Below, in pieces: positions 7,425 to 16,423 of a DNA stretch of 64,000 bases (position 1 is the first letter of the stretch; each line of letters begins with the position of its first letter). A program made the position numbers and the translations under genes. The DNA lies in assembly GCF_013359595.1 (NCBI RefSeq), contig NZ_JABFMP010000014.1, forward strand, positions 62,001-126,000. The letters run 5' to 3'. The notes beneath the pieces were generated by a model, which saw nothing but the letters and a program-made list of their open reading frames with translations, did no database searches and had not been told where the DNA came from. The stretch is from Pseudomonas sp. C1C7. Its GTDB lineage: Bacteria > Pseudomonadota > Gammaproteobacteria > Pseudomonadales > Pseudomonadaceae.

Positions 7425-9848
7425 TCAGAAATCCACCGTCGCCGACAGCAGATACGTCCGCGGCGTCGCCAGCGTCAACCCTGGCTCACTGTCATCGGAC
7501 GCCCCCGCCGAACTCCAGTAGCGCTTGTCCGCCACGTTCTCGACATTGGCGCGCACGGTGATGGTCTTTTCATCGACCCGGAATGCATAGCGCGCGCCCA
7601 CGTCGAAACGCTCCCACGAATCGATTTCCTTGTCGTTGGACTGGTCCAGATACTGCGAGCTGGAATACATGCCGCGGCTGGTCAGCGTCAGCCCCTCCAC
7701 GTTCGGCACATCCCACTCCGCGCCCAGGTTGACGTTGTACTTGGGCGTCGCCGGCGCGCGGTTGCCGTCGAAGGTGCCGTTGGTGGTGTTGGTCAGTTCG
7801 CTGTCGATGTACATCACACCGCCGAGCAGACGCACACCCTTGAGCGGTTCACCGAAAACTGTCAGCTCCACCCCATCGTTCTGACGCTTGCCATTGGGAC
7901 CGAAGACCCGCGTGGTCGCGTTGGTTTCGTAGGCGGGCTGCTTGATGCGAAACACCGCGGCCGTCACCGCGAACGGACCGGCGTCGTATTTGGCGCCGAC
8001 CTCCACCTGGCGGCTGATGAACGGCGGGAAAATCTCGTCTTCGTTCACCGAGGTCGACGGCGCGATCTTGCCCTGGCTCAAGCCTTCCATGTAGTTGGCG
8101 TACAGCGACAGCTTGTCGGTGGCCTTGAACAGGATGCCGCCCGATGGCGAGAATTTTTCCTCGTCGTAAGCGGTGTCACCTTTCACACCGTCCGACCAGT
8201 CGTCGACCTTCACTCGCTGCCAGCGACCACCGAGGGTCAGCAGCACGCGATCATCGAACAAACCCAGGGTGTCGGAGAGCGCCACACTGCTGAAGCGGTT
8301 CTCGGTGTAGACCTTCGCGTCCTGGCGCGTGGCTCGTACCGGTGTCGGCGTTTCCACGGGGTTGTAGAGGTTACTGGGCGCTGCGGCATATCGGGCGCCG
8401 CCGTTTTCGAAGTCCATGTAGAAATAGCTGGCAGCCAGATTGACCTGATGGCTCACAGGGCCGGTATGAAACCAGTTGCGCACCCCGGCCGTGGCCGTGC
8501 GAACATTTTCGTCGCGGGTGAAATCCCGGGGCAGGACGCTGAAATCGCCGGCATCGTTCGTGACGGAAACCGCGTGCCGGAGGAAGTCATGATTGCTTTT
8601 GCGCGCGCCGACACCGCCATAGAGCATTACCGAATCGGTGACATCAAACTCGCCATTCACCGTGCCGAACGTATCTTCGGTCCGCGCCTTGCTCCAGGGC
8701 TGCGCGTAGTTGTGGCGCACATCGCTGGCATGGGGCACCTGCGCATTGGCACCGACCTGCACCCTTTCCTGCGGTGCATCGGTATCGCGCTCGGTGTGGC
8801 CGATATCGGTCGAGAGGCGCAGGCGATCACCGCGAAAATCCAGACCCAGCACGGCCATCTCGCGGTCGACGCTCTGGTGGTCCCATTCGGTATCGCCTGA
8901 CTGTTTCACGCCGTTGAAACGCAGACCGAACTGGTTGTCCTCGCCGAAACGCCGGCCGACATCCACCGCACCGCCCAGCTGATTGTTGGAGGCGTAATCA
9001 CCGGTAAACGAAGTGATCGGCGCATCGGTCGCACGCTTGGCCACCACGTTGATTCCGCCGCCCACGCTGCCCCGGGGCGAGATGCCGTTGATCAGCTGAC
9101 TGGGGCCTTTGAGGATGTCGACACGGTCGGCCATTTCCATGTCGATCGTATAAGTCGGCAGGACGCCGTACAGACCGTTGTAGGAAACATCGCTGTTGAA
9201 CAGGCTGAGCCCGCGAATGGTGAACTGCTCATAACGCCCGCCCGCCGGATTGGTCGCGCGAACCGAAGGATCGCTGGCGATCAGGTCACCCAAGGTCCGC
9301 GCTTGCAGGTTTTCAATGGCCTCGCTGGTGTAGGTGGTCATGCTGAACGGCGTTTCCATGAAGTCCTGCGAGCCCAGCAAACCCTGGGAACCGCGGCGCG
9401 CGACCTGGCCGCCGACATAGGGATCGCCGTGCTCGGTATCGATCGCGCCGAGAATCGAGGTCGCCCCCAATTGCAGGCTGCTGCCCATCGGCGCCGGAAT
9501 CAGGATGTACGCCTGCTCGCCCACCGCCTGCAATTGCAGGCCGGAATTGTGCAACAGGCGGGCAAAGCCCTCCTCCACGCCAAAGTCACCGGAGAGGCCG
9601 GCACTGCTGCGACCGCTGACCAGCGCCGGGTCGACCGACAGATTGACCCCGGCCAGGCCGGCGAATCGGGTCAGCGCATCGCTCAGGCTGCCAGCGGGCA
9701 CCTGATAGCTGCGGCGAGCGGCGTCCTCGGCCCAGGCATTGCCCATGAAAAGCGGACTGGCGCTGAGGCTCAACAGCAGGCTCAGGCGTAACAGAGGACG
9801 CACAGCGGACGACGCCAGGCGCGGAGATGAAGGCTTTACTGCGGGCAT
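7425..9848 (-). CDS. TonB-dependent siderophore receptor with N-terminal signalling (STN) domain
   Basis: An 807-residue outer-membrane receptor. It has an N-terminal signal peptide (ending near NAWA, about residue 40), an STN domain at roughly 48-100 (YQVPAGSLSDALTRFAGLAG), a plug domain at about 145-270 (SMTTYTSEAIENLQA, RGLSLFN, RVDILKGPSQL) and a 22-strand barrel ending in the C-terminal Phe needed for outer-membrane insertion. The STN domain and the FecR and sigma genes immediately upstream show that it takes part in trans-envelope signalling, like FpvA/FiuA/FoxA. The plug resembles hydroxamate/ferrichrome-type receptors. The ligand cannot be fixed from sequence alone. Confidence 0.92.
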   Translation of the reverse strand: MPAVKPSSPRLASSAVRPLLRLSLLLSLSASPLFMGNAWAEDAARRSYQVPAGSLSDALTRFAGLAGVNLSVDPALVSGRSSAGLSGDFGVEEGFARLLHNSGLQLQAVGEQAYILIPAPMGSSLQLGATSILGAIDTEHGDPYVGGQVARRGSQGLLGSQDFMETPFSMTTYTSEAIENLQARTLGDLIASDPSVRATNPAGGRYEQFTIRGLSLFNSDVSYNGLYGVLPTYTIDMEMADRVDILKGPSQLINGISPRGSVGGGINVVAKRATDAPITSFTGDYASNNQLGGAVDVGRRFGEDNQFGLRFNGVKQSGDTEWDHQSVDREMAVLGLDFRGDRLRLSTDIGHTERDTDAPQERVQVGANAQVPHASDVRHNYAQPWSKARTEDTFGTVNGEFDVTDSVMLYGGVGARKSNHDFLRHAVSVTNDAGDFSVLPRDFTRDENVRTATAGVRNWFHTGPVSHQVNLAASYFYMDFENGGARYAAAPSNLYNPVETPTPVRATRQDAKVYTENRFSSVALSDTLGLFDDRVLLTLGGRWQRVKVDDWSDGVKGDTAYDEEKFSPSGGILFKATDKLSLYANYMEGLSQGKIAPSTSVNEDEIFPPFISRQVEVGAKYDAGPFAVTAAVFRIKQPAYETNATTRVFGPNGKRQNDGVELTVFGEPLKGVRLLGGVMYIDSELTNTTNGTFDGNRAPATPKYNVNLGAEWDVPNVEGLTLTSRGMYSSSQYLDQSNDKEIDSWERFDVGARYAFRVDEKTITVRANVENVADKRYWSSAGASDDSEPGLTLATPRTYLLSATVDF

Positions 9849-9914
9849 TGAAAAAGCTCTCTTGTTCGTTCGGTTACCTTGAATGACAAGCGAGCTGAAA
9901 AAAGGGGACAGGCT

Positions 9915-10859
9915 TCAGACATTATTTTCGCGCGGTACCAGCGTCACCCAATAGCGGGTGCGCATTTGCACCTCCAGCGGCAGGCTGGCCGCGAGCAATG
10001 CGAGGACGCGGTCGGTGTCATCCACGCGGAAACTGCCGGTGACCCGCAGCGTCTCGAGCTCCGGCGACCAGCGCAGGACGCCCGGTCGGTACGTATCGAG
10101 TTCGCGCAGGAAATCCCCCAGAGGCTGGTTGCTGGCCATCAACACGCCCTCGCGCCAACCCGGTTGCGATACGTCGAAAGCTTCCACGGTTGACGCGCCC
10201 TTTGCCTGCAGGCCAATCCGCTGACCTGCCTTGAGCGTGAATGCCCCGCCCTGCAACGGCTGCAACTGCACGACACCCTCGAACACCGAAACCCGGCAGC
10301 TGTGAGCATCCTGGCGGACACAGACTTCGCCCTGGCTGACGATCACCTGGCCGAAGCGGGTCTGGATGGTCAGCGCTGAGGCACCCGGCACCTTGAGCGA
10401 GATTTCGCCCTCAACAAGCTTCAGCCGGTGGTTCGGCAGATCCACATCGACGGCGCTGCCGGTATTGAGCTGCAGCGAACTGCCGTCGGCCAGTTGCACC
10501 GTTTTGCGTTCACCTGTCGCGGTATGCAGATCGGCACGCCAGACGTCCAGCGGCAATTGCCGGCTGATCAGCCAGGCTGCCGGCACCAGGGCCACCGCGC
10601 CGAGCGCGCGCTTGAGTACCACACGCCGCGACGGATCAGGACGGTCGAGGGTGCTCAGGGCCAACGCGCAAGGAAGATCGGAAAAACGCTGACGCAAAGC
10701 CTGCGCCTTCTGCCAGGCCTGCTCATGACCGGGATGGGTTTCGCGCCAGCGTTGCAGGTTGGCGCGATCCTGCTCGGTGGCACCACCGGATTCCAGCAGC
10801 GCCAGCCATTGCGCGGCGGCGCGAACGGCCTGACGGGCGTCAGGCGCCGGACTGCTCAC
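9915..10859 (-). CDS. FecR-type anti-sigma/sigma regulator
   Basis: A 314-residue single-pass inner-membrane protein. The N-terminal cytoplasmic domain (about 1-80) contains the FecR motifs RQAVRAAAQWLALLESG and WRETHPGHEQAWQKA. A hydrophobic segment follows near residues 88-108 (GAVALVPAAWLI), then a periplasmic FecR domain (about 115-210) and a C-terminal STN-like region that contacts the receptor. A GTG start overlapping the sigma gene stop (GTGA) gives translational coupling and is preferred to an upstream TTG. It keeps the cognate sigma factor inactive until the TonB receptor binds its siderophore. Confidence 0.9.
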   Translation of the reverse strand: MSSPAPDARQAVRAAAQWLALLESGGATEQDRANLQRWRETHPGHEQAWQKAQALRQRFSDLPCALALSTLDRPDPSRRVVLKRALGAVALVPAAWLISRQLPLDVWRADLHTATGERKTVQLADGSSLQLNTGSAVDVDLPNHRLKLVEGEISLKVPGASALTIQTRFGQVIVSQGEVCVRQDAHSCRVSVFEGVVQLQPLQGGAFTLKAGQRIGLQAKGASTVEAFDVSQPGWREGVLMASNQPLGDFLRELDTYRPGVLRWSPELETLRVTGSFRVDDTDRVLALLAASLPLEVQMRTRYWVTLVPRENNV

Positions 10860-11365
10860 AGATCCACCAGCAGGCAATGCTCGTAGGCTTGCGCCATGTA
10901 GCGCTTGATCGTGCGTTCGGACACCTGCAAGCGTTCGGCGATCTGCTGATAGCTCAGGCCTTCGAGCTGGCTCCAGAGAAAGGCCCGGCGCACTGCTCTC
11001 GGTAATCCGTCGAGCAGTTCATCCAGGGCCTGCAGGGTTTCCAGCAGTACCCAGCGCTGCTCGGGTGACGGCACGCAGTCCTCGGGAAGCGAGGCCAGGG
11101 CCTCGAGATAGGCCTGTTCCAGGCTGCGGCGTTTGTAGAAATTGCTCAGCAGGCGTTTGCCTACGGTCAGCAGATAGGCGCGGGGCTCATGCAGATCAGC
11201 GATGCGTTGGGAACTGGCGAGCAAGCGCAGGAAGGTGTCCTGGCTGAGGTCCGCCGCATCGCATGCGTTGCCCATGCGTCGACGCAGCCAGTTTTCCAGC
11301 CAGCCACGGTGATCGCGGTACAGATCGTGGAGGGTTTGCTCCTTCGGCATCGCTGCATCACTCAT
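10856..11365 (-). CDS. FecI-type ECF sigma factor
   Basis: A 169-residue extracytoplasmic-function sigma factor of the iron-starvation class. Region 2 is at about 12-80 (DAADLSQDTFLRLL) and region 4 at about 115-165 (SQLEGLSYQQIAERLQVSERTIKRYM). It should direct RNA polymerase to the receptor promoter when the siderophore is sensed. It heads a sigma-FecR-receptor order. An internal ATG five codons in is an alternative start. The upstream sequence has an AT-rich Fur-like site. Confidence 0.93.
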   Translation of the reverse strand: MSDAAMPKEQTLHDLYRDHRGWLENWLRRRMGNACDAADLSQDTFLRLLASSQRIADLHEPRAYLLTVGKRLLSNFYKRRSLEQAYLEALASLPEDCVPSPEQRWVLLETLQALDELLDGLPRAVRRAFLWSQLEGLSYQQIAERLQVSERTIKRYMAQAYEHCLLVDL

Positions 11366-11390
11366 CTCTTTTAACCCTGTGCCAGGAGCT

Positions 11391-11419
11391 GTAAATGAGA
11401 GTGATTCTAATTAATATCG
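11391..11419 (-). promoter_or_regulatory. Possible Fur box upstream of the ECF sigma gene
   Basis: On the minus strand GATATTAATTAGAATCACT has partial agreement with the 19-bp Fur consensus (good in the first hexamer, poor in the third). It sits about 30-50 bases before the sigma start, where Fur control of iron-starvation sigma genes is normally found. The match is weak, so the call rests mostly on gene context. Confidence 0.35.
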
Positions 11420-11502
11420 CAGCAACGAACCAAGCGCTTTGTGTGGCGGACGCGAAGAAAGATTTTTGGTTGGGCGAGGCAGGCGGGAAAATCCGAATTG
11501 CA

Positions 11503-11533
11503 GAAACAAAAAACCCCGGTCTTTCGACCAGGG
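11503..11533 (-). terminator. Terminator of the Val-Asp-Asp tRNA operon
   Basis: On the minus strand GACCCTGGTC / GACCGGGG forms an eight-pair stem (one mismatch) with a four-base loop, followed by TTTTTTGTTT. It is placed downstream of the last tRNA-Asp. Confidence 0.8.
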
Positions 11534-11611
11534 TCTTTGCTATCGATCCGAATCAAGCGCTGATGGCTTTCTTCGTAGCTTCAAGGCGTTCAGTGGTCCT
11601 TGAGGCAGATA

Positions 11612-11688
11612 TGGCGCAGCGGACGGGACTCGAACCCGCGACCCCCGGCGTGACAGGCCGGTATTCTAACCGACTGAACTACCGCTGC
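11612..11688 (-). tRNA. tRNA-Asp (GTC)
   Basis: A 77-nt cloverleaf with acceptor GCAGCGG/CCGCTGC, anticodon GTC in CCTGTCACG, T-loop GGTTCGAGTCC and encoded CCA. It is the third gene of the Val-Asp-Asp operon. Its sequence is identical to the neighbouring tRNA-Asp through the mature region. Confidence 0.97.
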
Positions 11689-11780
11689 GTATCGCTGTGG
11701 ACTTGCGTCCAGGTAACTCGTTTGATCGAAAGCTTCGGTACTTTTCGACCGCGAACCGGACCTAACCGATTCGTAAAATA

Positions 11781-11857
11781 TGGCGCAGCGGACGGGACTC
11801 GAACCCGCGACCCCCGGCGTGACAGGCCGGTATTCTAACCGACTGAACTACCGCTGC
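11781..11857 (-). tRNA. tRNA-Asp (GTC), second copy
   Basis: A 77-nt cloverleaf identical to the other tRNA-Asp, with the same acceptor stem, GTC anticodon and encoded CCA. About 90 bases separate the two copies, so they are tandem duplicates processed from one transcript. Confidence 0.97.
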
Positions 11858-11910
11858 GCGTCGGTTGAAGCTTTTCAGCTTCGGTCCTGCTTTCGCAGGA
11901 TTCTCGGGAG

Positions 11911-11986
11911 TGGTGGGTGATGACGGGATCGAACCGCCGACATTCTGCTTGTAAGGCAGACGCTCTCCCAGCTGAGCTAATCACCC
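11911..11986 (-). tRNA. tRNA-Val (TAC)
   Basis: A 76-nt cloverleaf with acceptor GGGTGAT/ATCACCC, D-arm AGCTCAGCTGGGAGAGC, anticodon TAC in CTTACAA, and encoded CCA. It is the first gene of the operon, directly downstream of a good sigma-70 promoter. Confidence 0.97.
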
Positions 11987-12008
11987 GTTTGCATCTCCGA
12001 GGCCGCGA

Positions 12009-12037
12009 AATTTACGCAGGTAGCGAACCTAAGTCAA
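12009..12037 (-). promoter_or_regulatory. Sigma-70 promoter of the Val-Asp-Asp tRNA operon
   Basis: On the minus strand TTGACT, a 17-base spacer and TAAATT, followed by a GC-rich discriminator (TCGCGGCC) typical of stringently controlled stable-RNA promoters. The -10 ends 22 bases before the mature tRNA-Val. Confidence 0.8.
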
Positions 12038-12062
12038 TAGCAGGATTGAAGTTTTTTTCAAA

Positions 12063-12168
12063 AGCAGCTTCGAGCGGCAAGCTACAAGCTGCAAGTAAAA
12101 GCGGATACGTGTGAATCAGATGTTACGAAATCGTGTTTTTACTTGAAGCTTGAAGCTTGAAGCTGCTC
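12063..12168. repeat. Imperfect inverted repeat rich in AGCTTCAAGC units
   Basis: Left arm AGCAGCTTCGAGCGGCAAGC continuing through CTGCAAGTAAAA; right arm TTTTACTTGAAGCTTGAAGC repeated to AGCTGCTC. The arms are near reverse complements, and the right arm holds three tandem TTGAAGC units. It is intergenic, between the tRNA promoter and the end of the SDR gene, and may act as terminator of the metZ-SDR transcript. Confidence 0.6.
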
Positions 12169-12169
12169 C

Positions 12170-12943
12170 TCACTGCTCATAGATCATCTTCTTGGTCATG
12201 CCACCGTCCACCACGAACTCCTGCCCCGTGACGAACCCGGCATTCTTCGACAGCAGCCACGCCACCATCGACGCAACATCCTCCACCGTCCCTACCCTGC
12301 CCGCCGGATGCTGGGCGTGGTCGGCATCGGTCAGCGGCTCGGCACGACGCACGGAAGGATCGCGAGTATCGATCCAGCCCGGGCTCACGGCATTCACGCG
12401 AATCTCCGGCCCCAGGCTGATGGCCAGCGCGTGAGTCAGGGCCAACAGGCCGCCCTTGCTCGCTGCGTACGCCTCGGTGTCAGGCTCCGACTGCATCGCG
12501 CGGGTCGAGGCCAGGTTTACGATCGCCCCACTGTGGGCGCGCAGGTACGGCGCACAGTGCTTGGCCAACAGCATCGGCCCGCTGAGATTGACCGCCAGCA
12601 CCCGATTCCAGTAATCCAGATCGAGGCTTTCCAGGGTGATGTTGTGCGGATCAGCCACGGCCGCGTTGCACACCAGCGCATCCAGGCGCCCAAACTGCCC
12701 GAGCACTTCGGCGACACCCAACGCCACCTGCCCTTCGTTCGCGACGTCCATGGCGATGAACCAGGCGTTTTCGCCCAGCACCTTCGCCACTTTCGAACCC
12801 CGTGCCCGATCCAGGTCCGTCAACACGACCTGCCAGCCTTCGCTGATCAGCCATGCGGCGATGCCCAGACCGATGCCCCGCGCAGCGCCGGTGACCAGCG
12901 CTACGCGTCCATTGGTGCCGCTCGACGCAGACAGTTCGATCAC
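12170..12943 (-). CDS. Short-chain dehydrogenase/reductase
   Basis: A 257-residue classical SDR oxidoreductase. The Rossmann glycine motif is GAARGIG (residues 19-25), followed by a cofactor-specificity Asp after the second strand (LTDLD), suggesting NAD(H). NAA is near residue 93, the catalytic Ser lies in the ASTRAM strand, and the YAASK catalytic pair is near 158. [10 protein letters not shown] and the C-terminal [10 protein letters not shown] are also typical. It starts at a GTG overlapping the metZ stop (GTGA), so the two are co-translated. The substrate is unknown; linkage to metZ is conserved in pseudomonads but gives no direct clue. Confidence 0.88.
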   Translation of the reverse strand: MIELSASSGTNGRVALVTGAARGIGLGIAAWLISEGWQVVLTDLDRARGSKVAKVLGENAWFIAMDVANEGQVALGVAEVLGQFGRLDALVCNAAVADPHNITLESLDLDYWNRVLAVNLSGPMLLAKHCAPYLRAHSGAIVNLASTRAMQSEPDTEAYAASKGGLLALTHALAISLGPEIRVNAVSPGWIDTRDPSVRRAEPLTDADHAQHPAGRVGTVEDVASMVAWLLSKNAGFVTGQEFVVDGGMTKKMIYEQ

Positions 12944-14151
12944 AATGCCGCCAGGCCGCGCGACAGGTCGGCTTGCAGATCCGCCACGTCTTCCAGACCG
13001 ACCGCGATACGGATCAGGCTGTCGCGAATGCCCGCCGCTTCACGCTCTTGCGGCGCGAGACGGCCGTGGGAGGTGGTGCTCGGGTGGGTGATGGTGGTCT
13101 TGCTGTCGCCCAGGTTGGCGGTGATCGAAATCAGTCGGGTTGCATCGATGAAGCGCCAAGCGCCCTCTTTGCCGCCCTTGACCTCGAAACTCACCACCGC
13201 GCCGAAACCTTTCTGCTGACGCAGGGCCAGTTCGTGCTGCGGATGGCTCTTGAGACCGGCGTAGTGGACCTTCTCGATGCCGTCCTGCTGCTCCAGCCAC
13301 TCGGCCAGCGCCTGGGCGTTGGCGCAGTGGGCCTTCATCCGCAGGTTCAGGGTTTCCAGGCCCTTGAGGAAGATCCAGGCGTTGAACGGGCTCAAGGTCG
13401 GACCGGCGGTCCGCAGGAAGCCGACCACTTCTTTCATTTGCTCGCTGCGACCGGCCACCACACCGCCCATGCAACGACCCTGGCCGTCGATGAACTTGGT
13501 GGCCGAGTGCACGACAATGTCCGCGCCCAGCTTCAGCGGCTGTTGCAGCGCCGGGGTGCAGAAGCAGTTGTCGACCACCAGAATCGCGCCCTTGGCGTGG
13601 GCGATTTTCGAAAGCTCGGCGATGTCCACCAGCTCGGCCAGCGGGTTGGAGGGCGATTCGACGAACAGCAGTTTGGTGTTGGGCTTGATCGCCGCGTCCC
13701 AGCCGGACAAATCCGCCAGAGCCACGTAATCGACTTCCACGCCAAAACGCTTGAAGTACTTTTCGAACAGGCTGATGGTCGAGCCGAACACACTGCGCGA
13801 GACCAATACGTGGTCGCCGGCGCTGCACAGACTCATCACCACCGCCATGATCGCCGCCATGCCGGTGGCCGTGGCCACCGCTTGCTCGGCACCTTCCAGG
13901 GCGGCGATACGTTCTTCGAACGCGCGCACGGTCGGGTTGGTGTAGCGCGAGTAAACGTTGCCTGGCACTTCGCCGGCAAAACGCGCGGCCGCGTCGCCAG
14001 CGGTGCGGAATACATAACTGGAGGTGAAGAACATCGGATCACCGTGTTCGCCTTCCGGCGTACGGTGCTGACCGGCACGTACGGCCAGGGTATCGAACGC
14101 TACACCTTCGAGGTCGCTGTCCAACCGACCCGCATCCCATTCCTGACTCAT
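12940..14151 (-). CDS. metZ: O-succinylhomoserine sulfhydrylase
   Basis: A 403-residue PLP enzyme of the Cys/Met metabolism family that makes homocysteine directly from O-succinylhomoserine and sulfide, the methionine route used by Pseudomonas. The PLP-lysine lies in [16 protein letters not shown] (near residue 210). [22 protein letters not shown] and VVDNCFCTP are family hallmarks. The start is the ATG of MSQEWDAG, giving the standard MetZ length; the frame reaches further upstream into the purF terminator region without good signals. It follows purF after a terminator hairpin, as in other pseudomonads. Confidence 0.95.
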   Translation of the reverse strand: MSQEWDAGRLDSDLEGVAFDTLAVRAGQHRTPEGEHGDPMFFTSSYVFRTAGDAAARFAGEVPGNVYSRYTNPTVRAFEERIAALEGAEQAVATATGMAAIMAVVMSLCSAGDHVLVSRSVFGSTISLFEKYFKRFGVEVDYVALADLSGWDAAIKPNTKLLFVESPSNPLAELVDIAELSKIAHAKGAILVVDNCFCTPALQQPLKLGADIVVHSATKFIDGQGRCMGGVVAGRSEQMKEVVGFLRTAGPTLSPFNAWIFLKGLETLNLRMKAHCANAQALAEWLEQQDGIEKVHYAGLKSHPQHELALRQQKGFGAVVSFEVKGGKEGAWRFIDATRLISITANLGDSKTTITHPSTTSHGRLAPQEREAAGIRDSLIRIAVGLEDVADLQADLSRGLAAL

Positions 14152-14185
14152 GCTGTGACTCCTTGCCTTGTTCTTTGGAGATAGA

Positions 14186-14213
14186 TACAAAACCGGCCCC
14201 TCAGGGCCGGTAT
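14186..14213 (-). terminator. Terminator hairpin between purF and metZ
   Basis: ACCGGCCC-TGAG-GGGCCGGT, a perfect eight-pair stem followed on the minus strand by TTTTGT. It lies four bases beyond the purF stop codon and in front of the metZ ribosome-binding site, so it may only partly separate the two genes. Confidence 0.75.
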
Positions 14214-14217
14214 TCAC

Positions 14218-15723
14218 TCAGTTGTTGTACAGATCGATGATCGCGCTGACCGCCTGGGTCTTGACCTTCGAGGCATCGTTACGCGCCTGCTCGATCTTGT
14301 TCAGGTAAGCCTCGTCGACGTCGCCGGTCACGTACTGGCCGTCGAACACCGCGCAATCGAACTTGTCGATTTTGATCTTGCCGCCGCCGACCGCTTCGAT
14401 CAAGTCAGGCAGATCCTGATAGACCAGCCAGTCGGCGCCGATCAGGTCGGCCACGTCCTGGGTCGAACGGTTGTGCGCGATCAGTTCGTGGGCGCTCGGC
14501 ATGTCGATGCCGTAGACGTTCGGGAAGCGCACGGCAGGTGCCGCGGAGCAGAAGTAAACGTTCTTCGCGCCAGCTTCACGGGCCATCTGGATGATCTGCT
14601 TGCAGGTGGTGCCGCGAACGATGGAGTCGTCCACCAGCATCACGTTCTTGCCGCGGAATTCCAGCTCGATCGCGTTGAGCTTCTGGCGTACGGATTTTTT
14701 CCGTGCGGCCTGGCCCGGCATGATGAAGGTACGGCCGATGTAGCGGTTCTTCACGAAGCCTTCGCGGAATTTCACGCCCAGGTGGTTCGCCAGCTCCAGG
14801 GCCGCGGTGCGGCTGGTGTCCGGGATCGGGATGACCACGTCGATATCGTGATCCGGACGCTCGCGCTGGATCTTCTCGGCGAGTTTCTCGCCCATGCGCA
14901 GACGGGCCTTGTACACCGACACGCCGTCGATGATCGAGTCCGGACGCGCCAGGTAGACGTGTTCGAAGATGCATGGGGTCAGGGACGGGTTGGTCGCGCA
15001 CTGACGGGTGTGCAGCTTGCCGTCTTCAGTGATGTAGACCGCTTCGCCCGGAGCCAGGTCGCGAATCAGGGTGAAGCCGAGCACGTCCAGGGAAACGCTT
15101 TCGGACGCGATCATGTACTCGACGCCTTCGTCGGTGTGACGCTGGCCGAACACGATCGGGCGGATGCCGTGCGGGTCGCGGAAACCGACGATGCCGTAGC
15201 CGGTGATCATCGCTACGACCGCATAACCACCGACGCAGCGGTTGTGCACGTCGGTCACGGCGGCGAACACGTCTTCTTCGGTTGGCTGCAACTTGCCGCG
15301 CTGGGCCAGTTCGTGGGCGAACACGTTGAGCAGCACTTCCGAGTCGGAACTGGTGTTGACGTGGCGCAGGTCGGATTCGTAAATCTCCTTGGCCAACTGT
15401 TCAACGTTGGTCAGGTTGCCGTTGTGCGCCAGGGTGATGCCGTAAGGCGAGTTGACGTAAAACGGTTGAGCTTCGGCCGACGTCGAGCTGCCCGCGGTCG
15501 GGTAGCGCACATGGCCGATGCCCATGTGGCCGACCAGGCGCTGCATGTGACGCTGCTGGAACACGTCACGCACCAGGCCGTTGTCCTTGCGCAGGAATAA
15601 CCGGCCATCATGGCTGGTCACGATACCGGCAGCGTCCTGGCCGCGGTGTTGGAGGACCGTTAGCGCGTCATACAGCGCCTGATTGACGTTCGACTTACCG
15701 ACGATACCGACGATGCCACACAT
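14218..15723 (-). CDS. purF: Amidophosphoribosyltransferase
   Basis: A 501-residue enzyme of the first committed purine step: PRPP plus glutamine to 5-phosphoribosylamine. Met1 removal exposes the Cys2 nucleophile of the N-terminal Ntn glutaminase domain (MCGIVGIVG). The C-terminal phosphoribosyltransferase domain has the PRPP loop [13 protein letters not shown] near residue 365. The ATG in MCGIVG must be the true start because the Cys has to be N-terminal; an ATG-less three-residue extension upstream is rejected. It follows cvpA with about 40 bases between them, the conserved cvpA-purF pair. Confidence 0.97.
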   Translation of the reverse strand: MCGIVGIVGKSNVNQALYDALTVLQHRGQDAAGIVTSHDGRLFLRKDNGLVRDVFQQRHMQRLVGHMGIGHVRYPTAGSSTSAEAQPFYVNSPYGITLAHNGNLTNVEQLAKEIYESDLRHVNTSSDSEVLLNVFAHELAQRGKLQPTEEDVFAAVTDVHNRCVGGYAVVAMITGYGIVGFRDPHGIRPIVFGQRHTDEGVEYMIASESVSLDVLGFTLIRDLAPGEAVYITEDGKLHTRQCATNPSLTPCIFEHVYLARPDSIIDGVSVYKARLRMGEKLAEKIQRERPDHDIDVVIPIPDTSRTAALELANHLGVKFREGFVKNRYIGRTFIMPGQAARKKSVRQKLNAIELEFRGKNVMLVDDSIVRGTTCKQIIQMAREAGAKNVYFCSAAPAVRFPNVYGIDMPSAHELIAHNRSTQDVADLIGADWLVYQDLPDLIEAVGGGKIKIDKFDCAVFDGQYVTGDVDEAYLNKIEQARNDASKVKTQAVSAIIDLYNN

Positions 15724-15764
15724 GCGACGCAACCCCTACTTAATGGATCTGAACTGAACAACAC

Positions 15765-16325
15765 TCACTGAGGCGTTTTGGCCGACGGCAAGAGTTGCTC
15801 CTTGAACGGAATATCAGCGGGTACGCTGATTCCGCTGGCAAGCCACTGACTGCTCCACCCGAGAATCAGGTTTTTGGACCAGTCTGCGACCAATAGAAAC
15901 TTTGGAACGAGCTGGGACTGAATCCACCACTCGTCATGCTGGACCGGCCCCAGGCTCAAGAGCCCGACCGCCACGACCACCAGCAAGCCGCCACGTGCGG
16001 CGCCGAAGGCCATGCCGAGGAATCGATCGGTCCCGGAAAGCCCGGTGACGCGTACCAATTCGCCGATCAGATAATTGATCATTGCGCCTACCACGAGGGT
16101 GGCGACAAACATGATGGCACAGCCCGCGATCACGCGAGCCGAAGGTGTCTGGATATAACCGCCGAGGTACTCGGACAATGAGCCACCGAACATCCAGGCT
16201 ACGACTCCTGCGATGATCCAGGTCACCAGCGACAGTGCTTCTTTGACGAAGCCGCGGCTCAGACTGATCAATGCGGAGATGGCGACGATTGCAACGATCG
16301 CCCAGTCAACCCAGGTAAATGGCAC
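15765..16325 (-). CDS. cvpA: CvpA family inner-membrane protein
   Basis: A 186-residue membrane protein with four predicted transmembrane helices in the first 125 residues (starting WVDWAIVAIVAISALISLSR) and a C-terminal hydrophilic tail. It has the CvpA signatures SRGFVKEALSLVTWI and DRFLGMAFGAARG. In E. coli CvpA is needed for colicin V production and for envelope homeostasis. The predicted start is GTG. It is immediately upstream of purF, the conserved arrangement. Confidence 0.93.
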   Translation of the reverse strand: MPFTWVDWAIVAIVAISALISLSRGFVKEALSLVTWIIAGVVAWMFGGSLSEYLGGYIQTPSARVIAGCAIMFVATLVVGAMINYLIGELVRVTGLSGTDRFLGMAFGAARGGLLVVVAVGLLSLGPVQHDEWWIQSQLVPKFLLVADWSKNLILGWSSQWLASGISVPADIPFKEQLLPSAKTPQ

Positions 16326-16423
16326 AGTGCAGCCTACAGACGGATAAGGCGGCGCATTTTAGCAGAGCCCATGCTGATCGGTAAGCTGCGATTGTCAGTG
16401 CATTTCAAATCGTTGCGATAGAT

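Noticed and set aside
11612..12168. Genomic island or prophage insertion at the tRNA-Val/Asp or tRNA-Ala/Glu clusters
   Set aside because: No integrase, no repeated tRNA end and no composition change is visible; flanking genes are housekeeping in conserved order.
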